Below, in pieces: positions 38,221 through 46,815 of a stretch of 64,000 bases of DNA. This DNA comes from DASUTB01 sp036374835 (lineage in GTDB: Bacteria > Actinomycetota > Actinomycetes > Jiangellales > Jiangellaceae), in the NCBI GenBank assembly GCA_036374835.1, contig DASUTB010000059.1, positions 29,243 to 93,242 of the forward strand. Direction: 5' to 3'. The stretch's first letter is position 1, and each line of letters starts with the position of its first letter. The position numbers and the translations under genes are program-made. Below the pieces are notes generated by a model. It searched no databases, was not told the origin of the DNA, and was given only the letters and a program-made list of their open reading frames with translations.

Positions 38221-38993
38221 GAGCACTCGTGAACAGCACGATGCTTGCTTTCGTCCGCCAGGCGCGCGAGGCACGGCGCGACCCTGGACCGTTCTACGTG
38301 CTGCCTATGCTGCCGGCGCTGCTGATGACGGTGGTGTTCATCGCGTTGTTCGAGCGGATCGCCACCCTGGAGCGGTTCGGCGACACCGCCTACGCGGAGT
38401 TCCTGGTACCCGGAGTGGTGGCGCTGGTCGCACTGCTAGGCGCTGGGGCGACCTCGTCCAGCCTGGCGGCGGACCTGCGAGGCGGGTTCTTCCAGCGCTT
38501 GCGGCTGCTGCGCGCTCCGATCGGCAGCCAGCTTTCCGGGCGACTGCTGTTCGAGGCTGTCCGGCTATTGCCCGGAACGGCGGTGGTGCTTGCGGTCGGC
38601 CTGGCGTTCGGGGCCACGGCGCATAACGGACTGGCCGGGATTCTTGTCGTCGTGGCACTGGTCACGCTGCTCGGGGTGGCGTTCACCGGCATCTTCTATG
38701 CGGTGGCGATCCGCACCCACGACCCGCAGACCCCATTCACTCTGCAACCGCTGGGGTTACCGCTGTCGTTTCTCAGCACCGCGCTGGTGCCGCTGGCAGT
38801 GATGCCGGAGTGGGCGCGCACAGCGGCCCAGTTCAACCCGGTGACGGTGGTGGTGGACGGCTCCAGGCAGGCCATGCTCGGGCAGCTTTGGTCAGCCGAG
38901 CTCGGCTGGTCGGTTGTGGTGCTCGCTGTCTGGACCGTACTCGGCGTGCTGCTCGCCTGGGCGGCGCTTTCCCGTGACATCGCGAGGAGCTGA
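38217..38993 (+). CDS. ABC-2 type exporter permease 1
   Basis: A 258-residue membrane protein with about six spans and the ABC-2 layout. The conserved segment FNPVTVVVDGSRQAMLGQL near the C-terminus matches the DrrB-type FNPxT...R motif. The start overlaps the ATPase stop by four bases, and the next permease starts two bases after the stop codon. With the following gene it probably forms a heterodimeric channel. Confidence 0.9.
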   Translation: MRALVNSTMLAFVRQAREARRDPGPFYVLPMLPALLMTVVFIALFERIATLERFGDTAYAEFLVPGVVALVALLGAGATSSSLAADLRGGFFQRLRLLRAPIGSQLSGRLLFEAVRLLPGTAVVLAVGLAFGATAHNGLAGILVVVALVTLLGVAFTGIFYAVAIRTHDPQTPFTLQPLGLPLSFLSTALVPLAVMPEWARTAAQFNPVTVVVDGSRQAMLGQLWSAELGWSVVVLAVWTVLGVLLAWAALSRDIARS

Positions 38994-38994
38994 C

Positions 38995-39780
38995 ATGCCC
39001 AGACTCCGAAAGTTCACCCGCGACACGGGATTGATGTTCCGCCGAACCGCGCGTGAAGCCACTCGCAACGCCGGCCTGGCGTACGTCGCGCCGATCCTGC
39101 TCTCGCTGTTCCTGCTCGTGCTGTTCCAAGGGGTGTACGGCGGGATCGCCGACACCGCCGGCTGGCCGACCGACGCATTCGTCGACTGGATCGCCGCCGG
39201 CGGGGTGTTCGTGTCGGTGTTCGTAGGCGCCGGATACACCGCCGGCGGGCTGCTGCGTGACCTGGACAGCGGCTACTTGCAGCGGCTACGCCTGTTGCCG
39301 GTGCACCCTGGCGCCGTGCTCGTCGGCAAGGTCGCCTTCGAGGCCGCGCGCGCCGCCCTGGTCGCCGCTGCCGTGCTGGCTCTTGCACTGGTGCTCGGCG
39401 CTGACAACCGCGCGGGCGTAGCAGGATTCGTACTGGTGGTCGGCTTGGCAGCGACGTTCTCGTTCGCCTGGAACGGCATATTCTATGTCGCCGCGCTCAC
39501 CGCCCGGACCCACGCCGCGGTCCTCGGCCTGCAACCGATCTTCATGCCGGTCATCATGTTCTCGACGTTCTGGGTGCCGCTGAGCTTCATGCCCGGCTGG
39601 TACCAGACGGTCGCGACGTGGAACCCGTTCAACCCGGTGCTGGTCGCGGGCCGGTCGGTGCTGCTCGGTACTACCGTCTGGCCGGATCTCGTGATCGCCG
39701 TCGCGGTCATGGCCGGACTGGCCGGCCTGACCTACACCCTGGCGGCTCGGCGCTACACGACGTTGACGACACCCGCCTGA
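38995..39780 (+). CDS. ABC-2 type exporter permease 2
   Basis: A 261-residue second ABC-2 permease, homologous in layout to the first (VPLSFMPGWYQTVATWNPFNPVLVAGR is the DrrB-type motif before the last span). ATG 38995 is used because GAGGAG precedes it and it lies just after the previous stop; the longer open frame upstream is inside the preceding gene. It ends facing the sigma-factor gene, nine bases from its end. Confidence 0.9.
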   Translation: MPRLRKFTRDTGLMFRRTAREATRNAGLAYVAPILLSLFLLVLFQGVYGGIADTAGWPTDAFVDWIAAGGVFVSVFVGAGYTAGGLLRDLDSGYLQRLRLLPVHPGAVLVGKVAFEAARAALVAAAVLALALVLGADNRAGVAGFVLVVGLAATFSFAWNGIFYVAALTARTHAAVLGLQPIFMPVIMFSTFWVPLSFMPGWYQTVATWNPFNPVLVAGRSVLLGTTVWPDLVIAVAVMAGLAGLTYTLAARRYTTLTTPA

Positions 39781-39788
39781 GCCCGGGA

Positions 39789-40835
39789 TCAGGCGAGCGT
39801 GTCGGGAAGGTCGAACCGGCCGAACAGTCCAGCGTCCGGGAACGCGGTGATGGCGGCGATGCCGTCGTCGGCGACCGTGAACACCATGATCCCGTAGCGG
39901 TGGTGCTGCTGGGCATCGTCCGGCAGGTACGCAGCGAGCGCGGACTGGCCGTTGGCGCGTATGGGCACCAGCCGGATCTCCTCGAGGCGCCCATCGGCCG
40001 GGACGGTGGACAGGAACTCCATGACGTCGTTCCGGCCGAGGATCTCGACGAGCTCGGGCGGCATGGTCAGCGCCACGTCGTCGCGCAGTGTCGCCGCCAG
40101 CGCCGGGAGGTCACGGCGCTGCCAGGCATCCACGAAGCGGGCCAGCGTGCGCTGCTCCTCTTCGCTCAGCGGCGCGAGCACGCCGGCCGGGTCGGGCGGT
40201 GATGCGGCGAGCGTTGCACGGGCCCGCTGCAGGGCGCTGTTGACCGCCGGAACGGTGGTCTCCAGCAGCCCGGCCACCTCGTCGGCCCGGTAGGCCAGTA
40301 CCTCGCGCAGGATCAGCACGGCGCGCTGGCTGGCCGGCAGTCGTTGCAGGGCGGTGATGAACGCCAGCGCGACGCTCTCCCGGCGCTCAACGGCCGCGGC
40401 CGGGTCGGTATCGATGTCCGGTAGTAGGTCGAGCAGGCGATCCGGATATGGCTGGAGGTGGCTGATCTCCCCGGTGGGCACCGGCTGGCGACCTCGCTTG
40501 TCGATCAACTTGAGGCTGGCGTTGGTGGTGATCCGGTAGAGCCAATGGCGCAGCGGCGCTTGCCCTCGGTAGGTGTTGAGCGCGCGCCAGGCCCGCAGTA
40601 ACCCGTCCTGCAGGGCTTCGTCGGCATCCTCGAACGAGCCGAGCATCCGATAGCAGTGCACGTGCAGAGCCCGCATGTGCGGGTCGACCAGCGCCCGGAA
40701 GGCCTCGCCGTCGCCTTTTCGGGCCGCCGCGAGCAGGTTGGAGTCCTGCGTTTCGGTCGCCTCGGGTTCGCCGATGCCGAGGCCGCTTGCCTTGATCGCG
40801 CTCACGCCAGTGAGGCTAGCAACCGGGTCCGACAT
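39789..40835 (-). CDS. ECF-type RNA polymerase sigma factor with SnoaL-like C-terminal domain
   Basis: A 348-residue sigma factor resembling the SigG/SigJ-like ECF groups of actinobacteria. Region 2 lies around HCYRMLGSFEDADEALQDGLLRAWRAL and RHWLYRITTNASLKLIDKRGR; region 4 is LPASQRAVLILREVLAYRADEVAGLLETTVPAVNSALQRARATL. A C-terminal SnoaL/NTF2-like domain (about 215-348) probably modulates activity, replacing an anti-sigma factor, and none is encoded nearby. It converges with the DrrAB-like operon. Confidence 0.92.
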   Translation of the reverse strand: MSDPVASLTGVSAIKASGLGIGEPEATETQDSNLLAAARKGDGEAFRALVDPHMRALHVHCYRMLGSFEDADEALQDGLLRAWRALNTYRGQAPLRHWLYRITTNASLKLIDKRGRQPVPTGEISHLQPYPDRLLDLLPDIDTDPAAAVERRESVALAFITALQRLPASQRAVLILREVLAYRADEVAGLLETTVPAVNSALQRARATLAASPPDPAGVLAPLSEEEQRTLARFVDAWQRRDLPALAATLRDDVALTMPPELVEILGRNDVMEFLSTVPADGRLEEIRLVPIRANGQSALAAYLPDDAQQHHRYGIMVFTVADDGIAAITAFPDAGLFGRFDLPDTLA

Positions 40836-40995
40836 TTAGCCTCTGAGTGAGTCTGCGGGCGGGCAGGTGATCAGACGGGGTAGAGCAGCACGGGAGCGGC
40901 GGGAGGCATACGTGCCACCGATGAATTCGGATGCCCGCCTGGATCAGAACCGGTAGGCGGGGCACCCGGCCACGCCGATCCGAGAGGAGGGACGT

Positions 40996-41358
40996 ATGTC
41001 CGCACAGTTTGTTTGGTTCGACCTGACCGCGGCCAACCCCGACCGGCAGCGGGAATTCTACGGCGAGTTGTTCGGCTGGACGATCGGCAAGGCGGCCGAC
41101 GCCGGCCGCTATCAAGCGTGGCTCACCGACGGTGACCAGCCCTGGGCCGGCATCACCAAGGCCGATCCGGCCACGTCCGGACGGTGGCTGCCGTACGTGG
41201 TGGTCGACGACCTGGAAGCGTCGACGAAACGGGCAGTCGAGCTTGGGGCCTCGGTGGTGGTGGAGGCCACCGACGGCCCGGCCGGCACCGCCGTGACCAT
41301 CGCCGACCCAGAGGGCGCGCACGTCGCGCTGTTCAAGCCGCACGCGGAAATGGGCTGA
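40996..41358 (+). CDS. VOC family protein
   Basis: A 120-residue vicinal-oxygen-chelate domain (glyoxalase/bleomycin-resistance-like). FVWFDLTAANPDRQREFYGELFGWTIGK is the first beta-alpha-beta half, and VVVDDLEASTKRAVELGASVV...DPEGAHVALFKP the second, closing with the usual DPEG-A turn. GAGGAGGGACGT precedes ATG 40996. The substrate is unknown. The ECF sigma factor is divergent from it, and the following small gene is probably co-transcribed. Confidence 0.88.
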   Translation: MSAQFVWFDLTAANPDRQREFYGELFGWTIGKAADAGRYQAWLTDGDQPWAGITKADPATSGRWLPYVVVDDLEASTKRAVELGASVVVEATDGPAGTAVTIADPEGAHVALFKPHAEMG

Positions 41359-41425
41359 CCGGCTGCCGGGGCCGTACCCGCCCGAGCTGGTGCGGTCCCG
41401 GCTCTGCAGCGAAAGGAGCTTCCGC

Positions 41426-41746
41426 ATGACCGGGGAAGAACTGTTCTGGGATCTGGCCGAGCCGATGCTCGCCGACCCGAGGGTCAGCCGCTCGACCATG
41501 ATGGGCACGCCGTGCCTGCGCTGCGACGGCCGGTTCCTCGCCATGGTCGACCACCGCACCGATGCGCTGCTCGTCAAGCTGCCGGAGCGCCGGGTGTCCG
41601 AGCTGATCGATGCCGGCAAGGGCGAGCCGTTCGCCCCGGCCGGCCGTACCTTCCGCGAGTGGGTGGCCGTACCGGTCCCGGATCGTGCGCGCTGGAGCGC
41701 CTTGCTGGACGAGGCGAAGGCGTTCGCAGCGGAGGGTGAAGTCTGA
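41426..41746 (+). CDS. TfoX N-terminal-like small protein
   Basis: A 106-residue protein. VSRSTMMGTPCLRCDGRFLAMVDHRTDALLVKLPERRVSELIDAGKGEPFAPAGRTFREWVAVP follows the pattern of TfoX_N/MmcQ-like domains (a Met-Gly start, a strand pair, then a GxxREWVxVP strand). ATG 41426 has AAAGGAG at 41412-41418. Function is unknown. It ends three bases before the end of the converging aldo/keto reductase gene. Confidence 0.7.
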   Translation: MTGEELFWDLAEPMLADPRVSRSTMMGTPCLRCDGRFLAMVDHRTDALLVKLPERRVSELIDAGKGEPFAPAGRTFREWVAVPVPDRARWSALLDEAKAFAAEGEV

Positions 41747-41749
41747 GAG

Positions 41750-42754
41750 TCAGGCGGGCCGTGACGGGCCGGTGCCGGCTCCGGTGCCGTCGATGGCCGA
41801 AGCTATCTCCGAAAGGTCCGCCTCGTCGAGCCGCACGCTGGCCGCAGCGAGCCAGGCGTCGACCTGACCGCGGTTGCGCAGCCCGACGATCGCACCGGCC
41901 ACGCAGCGGCACGCGAGCGTCCAGGCGATGGCGACGGCGGCGACCGACACGCCATGACGATCCGCCACCGGCTTCAGCGCGTCTACCAGCGCGAGGTTGC
42001 GGGCCAGCGCGGGTTCGGAGAAGTCCGGATGCCCCCGGCGCCAGTCGTCGTCCGCCAGGGACGTTGCCCGCTCACGGGTGAACGTCCCACTCAAGAGGCC
42101 CGAAGCCAGCGGGCTGTAGACGATCGCGCCGGCACCATTCGCGGCACACCACGGCAGCACGTCCGCCGCGGCGTCCCGGTGGATGAGGCTCAGCCTTGGC
42201 TGGACGGCGTCCACCTGACCCACTGCTTGGGCGGCGCTGAGCTGCGCCACGTCATGGTTCGAGAGCCCGAGCGCTCGCACCTTTCCTTCGGCGCGCATGT
42301 CGCAGAACGTGCCCCAGTACTCCTCGATGGGTGTGCCGCCCCCCGGCGGAGCGTGCATCTGATACAGGTCGATCCGCTCGACTCCGAGCCGTTGCAGCGA
42401 CGCCTCGAGTTCGGCGCGCAGGCTCGATGGCGTGCCCACCAGCGTCGGCTTATCCATGGGGCGTTGTTCGTCCCAGATCACGCCTGCCTTGGTGAAAACG
42501 TAGGGACGGTCGGCTGCCGGAATCTCGCGCAACGCTCGGCCGACCACCTCCTCGGAGTGGCCCAAGCCGTAGATCGGCGCGGTGTCGATCCAGTTCACGC
42601 CGCTGTCGACGGCCTTGCGGATCGCGGCGACCGAGTCGGTGTCGTCCTGCGCGCCCCAACTGTCGACCCAGCCGGCACCGCCGAATGCCCAGGCGCCGAT
42701 GCCGATCCGGGTGATGTGCAGGGGCGAGCGTCCGAGCGGCGTGGTAGGCAACAC
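41750..42754 (-). CDS. Aldo/keto reductase
   Basis: A 334-residue NADPH-dependent oxidoreductase barrel. The likely tetrad is visible: Asp in NWIDTAPIYG, Tyr in PIYGLGHSEE, Lys in VFTKAG and His in YQMHAPP. VYSPLASGLLSGTF and AIVGLRNRGQVDAWL (phosphate-binding end) are family features. A family-B hairpin lies just upstream, at the end of the neighbouring glycosidase gene. The substrate cannot be told. Confidence 0.92.
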   Translation of the reverse strand: MLPTTPLGRSPLHITRIGIGAWAFGGAGWVDSWGAQDDTDSVAAIRKAVDSGVNWIDTAPIYGLGHSEEVVGRALREIPAADRPYVFTKAGVIWDEQRPMDKPTLVGTPSSLRAELEASLQRLGVERIDLYQMHAPPGGGTPIEEYWGTFCDMRAEGKVRALGLSNHDVAQLSAAQAVGQVDAVQPRLSLIHRDAAADVLPWCAANGAGAIVYSPLASGLLSGTFTRERATSLADDDWRRGHPDFSEPALARNLALVDALKPVADRHGVSVAAVAIAWTLACRCVAGAIVGLRNRGQVDAWLAAASVRLDEADLSEIASAIDGTGAGTGPSRPA

Positions 42755-42772
42755 TGTCTCTCCTCCCTAGAG

Positions 42773-42830
42773 TCGAAGATCATGAAGCTGAATGTGTCAA
42801 AAACGACCAATTCAGCTTCATGATCTTCGA
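42773..42830. terminator. Family-B hairpin B2 between the glycosidase and aldo/keto reductase genes
   Basis: TCGAAGATCATGAAGCTGAA (from 42773) pairs with ATTCAGCTTCATGATCTTCGA-type sequence ending at 42830. The arms are perfect for 21 bases around a loop containing AAAAACGACC. It lies 18 bases after the stop (on the minus strand) of the 1310-residue glycosidase and is nearly the same element as 27351-27404. Confidence 0.85.
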
Positions 42831-42848
42831 CATGATCACAGTGGGGTG

Positions 42849-45800
42849 CTACGAGCCGGGTTCGAACACCTTCCACTGGAGGGCGCCGACGGCGGTGACG
42901 CCTTCGGCGGTCTGTACCGTGACGCGCATCGCGGTCGTCGTCACCGGGTCGTGCGTGGTGACGTTGTACTGGTCCTGCTCGGTCTCGTAACCGCTCGGAT
43001 TCGGGACCTCGACCCAGTCACCGACGCCATCGTCCCAGTACTCGAGCACCCACGAGCCCGGCACCTGTACGCCGCCGTTGTCGTCGTACCAGTAGACCTC
43101 CGTGCGATCGGTCGTGATCGGCTCGGTCCAGTCGAGCTGCATCCACTGCTCGCCACCCTCGGGCCAGGTACCCCAGCCGACGCCGATGCCGGGACTGCTC
43201 GACGTCGGGTCGATACCCGAGTTGATGCCCTGGCAGTTCTCCCACGGTGAGGTGTACGAGCACGTCGCCGTTGCGAACGGTGCCCAGTTGCCGTCGAACT
43301 CCTCGACTTCGATCGCCACCGACGCCGATCCGGTCTCACCGTCCTCGTCCGTGGCGGTCAGGGTCGCGGTGTACGACCCGGGCTCGGCGTAGGTGTGCTC
43401 CGGGCTCAGCTCGCTGGACGTCGACCCGTCGCCGAAGTCCCACTCGATGGTCACGTCGCCGCCCTGCGGGTCCTCGGCGAAGCCGGTGAACTGCACGGTC
43501 AGCGGCTCGATGCCGGACGTCGGGGAGGCCAGCGCGAACACCTGCGGAGCGGTGAGCGGCTCGACGTCGATGCCGGTGTTGAACACCTGGATCTCCTTGA
43601 CCCCGACGCCGTAGTCGTCCTGCGGGATGACGAGCAACCGCACCCGGTCGGTCGTCACCCTCGGGAACGCCACCTCGTTGAGGTTCGGCAGCGGCTGTGC
43701 GGAGCTGCGGTGACCCCAGATGTTCACCCAGTCCGAGCCGTCGTGGTACTGCAACAGGTACAGCGCCGGCTCCCGGTAGGTGTCGCCGTCCGAGTTCTGC
43801 TGCGGGTCGTAGTCCTTGTCGCTGTAGAAGTAGACCTTGATGTTGTCGATCTCCTGCGCCGACCCGAGGTCGACCTCCAGCCAGTCCTCGTCGTTGGGCG
43901 AGCCCTCCGTGCCCCAGATGGTGTTCGGCGACACATAGCCCGGCCGGCTGAAGTTGTTGCCGCCGGCCGTGGCGGGCAGCCCGCTGATCGTGTAGCCGTC
44001 GACGGCGAACTCCGCTTCGGTCGCCCGGGATGCGGGGCTGGTCGTGGTGAACGAGGCGGTGACGGGACGTCCTTCCGCGAGGTTCTCCGCGTTACCGGTC
44101 TCCGGCGTGATGTCCCGGCCGGCCTTCTGGAGCATGTCGACCATCCGGTCGTTGCGCCGCAGGGTGATCTCGTCCGCGGCCTGCAGCGGACCGATGACGC
44201 CCTGGACGCCGCCACCGCTTTCAACCCAGGCGACGCAGACGCCCATGGCCCGGAAGGACGGGTTGTAGTAGTCCCGCCAGGCGTCACCACGGCAGTCGTT
44301 CCGGTCGGTGGGCGGTTCAATGGTCACGCTGTACGTGACCTCGGCACCGCTGTCGTCCAGCACCGTCACCTCGGCGGTCTCGCCGTCGAACGTCACGTGC
44401 GCGAGCTCGTCGAGGGTGAACAGCCGCTGCCGGTCCAGGTATACCGAGAACCCGTCCGGGACCTCCGAGCCGTAGTGGTCGACGCGGTCCCACACCACGG
44501 TGAGGTCCTTGCCGTGGTAGTTGAGGTTGTTCACCGCGAAGTAGTCGTACCCGACGTCGATCGGCCACAGCTCCAGCACGTCGTCCAAGCGCGGACGGAC
44601 ACCGGCGATATCGTCGATGATCATGAAGTTGTACGCGCCGAGGATGTTGTGGTCGATCCCCGACCGGCCGAACGTCTGCGTGTTCGGGTTCCAGTTGAAG
44701 AAGAACTCGTTGTTGTTCGGCAGCCGGTTGTCACCGTTGGCGTACTGCACCCAAGTGAGCCATTCGAGCAGCGACCGGTACATACCCTCGGTGACGTACT
44801 CCGACGGGTAGTCCCGGATCGCGGCCGAGAACACCTGCGCCTGCAGCGTGGAGTTGATGTTGGAGAAGTTGTTCGATCCGCCCCGTCCCATCGCCGCCGC
44901 CTCGGCCTTGTCGGCCTGGTTGGCGGTGTAGAACGGCATGATCGGGAACTCGTCCGCATCCGCGTAGTAGCGCAGCGCTTCGCGGTACTGCGGGTCGTCC
45001 GTCGGCGCCACCCGCTCGATGAACGGCACGAAGTTCTGCTGGTCCTTCCACGGGATCAGCTCGTCGTTGCTCACCAGGCGGTGTTTGAACACGTGGCCCG
45101 GACGTTCGCCCTCGGCCGGATCGACCGGCGCCGGGTCCCACAGGGTCAGGATCTCGTCGCGCATGTCGTCGGCCAGCGCGTTCATCTCGGCGGCTTTGTC
45201 GTTCTGGCCGAGCACCTCGTACGCCTCCGCGGCGGCCCGAGCTCCGGAGTACCAGAACGCGGACTCGGCGCGGTCCTGCCGGTTGGCGGGGCTGCCGGGG
45301 AAGGGGCTTGCCCAGAAGAACGGTGTCGCGTCGAAGTCGTTGCCGGTGAGGAACCCGTGCGGGTATTCGATGAGGTTGTTGCCGTTCGTGTCGTACTTGT
45401 CGATCTGCCCTTCGACGTCGCACTCGGTGTAGTGGGCGAAGTTGCGCACGAACGCGTCGTCCCCGCCGTGCACCTTGAACGCGTTCCAGCCTTCGCGGCC
45501 GATGTACTGCTCGTACGTGTTACCCCAGCTGTGCGAGCCGGGGTTGTCGGTGAACGCCGCACACCGCGAGGTCTCACCGGACGAGAGCACGTTGCCGTAG
45601 GCGTAGATCGGATCCCGGAAGTACTTCAGGTCCTGCAGGTGCATGCCCTGGGTCAGCTGGATCGCGTTGTTGTAGCCGAGCGCGCCCTCGACCGACACCG
45701 GGAATTGGTAGTCGTTGCCCGGGATGTTCGCGTCGACCAGGTTGAACCGGTTCAGGAACGTCCGGTAGTACGACATCTTCTTGACGTTCTCGTCCGGCAG

Positions 45801-46781
45801 GTCGATGTAGGGCACATTGTCCGCCCACCACTTGTTGTACTCCGCGAGGTGGGTGGCCAGCGCCTCCTGCGCGGTGTAGTCGCGGTACCGCTCGTACTCC
45901 GTGTCCGAGTCGGGCAGCTCGGCCGTCGTGGCGCCGAACTGCAGCTTGAGCGTGATCGACTCGCCCGGCTCGAGCGAGACGTCCCGGACCAGGTCACCGT
46001 CGACGATGTCGAAGCCGTCGCCGCTGAACCGCGGCGTCACGGTGGTGACGTCGTAGCGGGTCACGACCTTCCCGGTGCGCTCGGAGCCGTCCGTCTCGCT
46101 GGTCGGCGGCGAGCCGGCGGTCACGGTCCTGGACGTCGGCTCGTTCCCGGTGTTGGTGAGCGTCAGCAGGGTGACCGCGACGTTGTTGTGGGTGATGAAC
46201 TTGGCCTGCTCGGCGGTCAGCCCGTCGTCGGTGTGCACGCTGGTCCAGTGGCTCGGGTACTGGGCGCGCGCGTCCTCGTCCTCGTCGAAGTCTGCGCCGG
46301 AGACCTCGATCGTGTAGAGGTTCTGGTTGCCCCCGGACGGGCGCTCCCGATACGCCCAGCCGCCGCCGAAGCCGAGATCGTCCTCGTCGTGGTTGTACAT
46401 GTAGAGCGCGCGGCCGCGGGTGTAGAGCTCATCACCACCGCTGCCGCCGGCCGGGCGCTCGAGGATCCGGTCGATCCAGTACGAGTCGCCGCCGGCCACC
46501 GCGTCGGCGTCGAAGATCGCCTGCAGCATGTTGGTAGCCGGATCGAACTCGGCAGGCTCGTCCGGGACGGGATCGTCCTCGCCGGAGTACGTCGGTGTAC
46601 CGGGATCCACCTCGGGCGGGATGCCCTGGTCGGCGGACGTCGCCGGGCCGGCGCCGAACGAGAGAATTAGGCTCCCTGCCACCAGCGGGGTGAGCCCTCC
46701 GACGAGAATGGGCCGCCCTCTGACTCTTCCGGACATACCGGTGAGCATCGGCCACCGGGTGCGCGTTGGTTGTGCTGTCAT
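42849..46781 (-). CDS. Secreted MGH1-like glycoside hydrolase with discoidin and PKD domains
   Basis: A 1310-residue exported enzyme. A signal peptide runs to about residue 50 (AGPATSA). An N-terminal beta-sandwich and a large alpha-barrel follow (about 300-740: ESAFWYSGARAAAEAYEVLGQNDKAAEM, then NINSTLQAQVFSAAIRDYPSEY), resembling the MGH1/GH63-like (alpha/alpha)6 glycosidases. From about 895 there is an F5/8 type C-like domain, then a PKD domain (about 1084-1150: IEWDFGDGSTSSE), and a C-terminal discoidin-like domain (about 1172-1310) homologous to one in the GH43 neighbour. ATG 46781 follows GGAGATAG. Specificity for an arabinose-containing polymer is inferred from the locus only. Confidence 0.82.
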   Translation of the reverse strand: MTAQPTRTRWPMLTGMSGRVRGRPILVGGLTPLVAGSLILSFGAGPATSADQGIPPEVDPGTPTYSGEDDPVPDEPAEFDPATNMLQAIFDADAVAGGDSYWIDRILERPAGGSGGDELYTRGRALYMYNHDEDDLGFGGGWAYRERPSGGNQNLYTIEVSGADFDEDEDARAQYPSHWTSVHTDDGLTAEQAKFITHNNVAVTLLTLTNTGNEPTSRTVTAGSPPTSETDGSERTGKVVTRYDVTTVTPRFSGDGFDIVDGDLVRDVSLEPGESITLKLQFGATTAELPDSDTEYERYRDYTAQEALATHLAEYNKWWADNVPYIDLPDENVKKMSYYRTFLNRFNLVDANIPGNDYQFPVSVEGALGYNNAIQLTQGMHLQDLKYFRDPIYAYGNVLSSGETSRCAAFTDNPGSHSWGNTYEQYIGREGWNAFKVHGGDDAFVRNFAHYTECDVEGQIDKYDTNGNNLIEYPHGFLTGNDFDATPFFWASPFPGSPANRQDRAESAFWYSGARAAAEAYEVLGQNDKAAEMNALADDMRDEILTLWDPAPVDPAEGERPGHVFKHRLVSNDELIPWKDQQNFVPFIERVAPTDDPQYREALRYYADADEFPIMPFYTANQADKAEAAAMGRGGSNNFSNINSTLQAQVFSAAIRDYPSEYVTEGMYRSLLEWLTWVQYANGDNRLPNNNEFFFNWNPNTQTFGRSGIDHNILGAYNFMIIDDIAGVRPRLDDVLELWPIDVGYDYFAVNNLNYHGKDLTVVWDRVDHYGSEVPDGFSVYLDRQRLFTLDELAHVTFDGETAEVTVLDDSGAEVTYSVTIEPPTDRNDCRGDAWRDYYNPSFRAMGVCVAWVESGGGVQGVIGPLQAADEITLRRNDRMVDMLQKAGRDITPETGNAENLAEGRPVTASFTTTSPASRATEAEFAVDGYTISGLPATAGGNNFSRPGYVSPNTIWGTEGSPNDEDWLEVDLGSAQEIDNIKVYFYSDKDYDPQQNSDGDTYREPALYLLQYHDGSDWVNIWGHRSSAQPLPNLNEVAFPRVTTDRVRLLVIPQDDYGVGVKEIQVFNTGIDVEPLTAPQVFALASPTSGIEPLTVQFTGFAEDPQGGDVTIEWDFGDGSTSSELSPEHTYAEPGSYTATLTATDEDGETGSASVAIEVEEFDGNWAPFATATCSYTSPWENCQGINSGIDPTSSSPGIGVGWGTWPEGGEQWMQLDWTEPITTDRTEVYWYDDNGGVQVPGSWVLEYWDDGVGDWVEVPNPSGYETEQDQYNVTTHDPVTTTAMRVTVQTAEGVTAVGALQWKVFEPGS

Positions 46782-46815
46782 GCCACTATCTCCAATCTGT
46801 TCGCACGTGGTGTGC

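Noticed and set aside
43395..46670. 1091-codon open frame on the plus strand
   Set aside because: It is the antisense shadow of the glycosidase gene: composition is Val/Arg/His-rich with no domain, and the minus strand has a signal peptide and recognisable domains.
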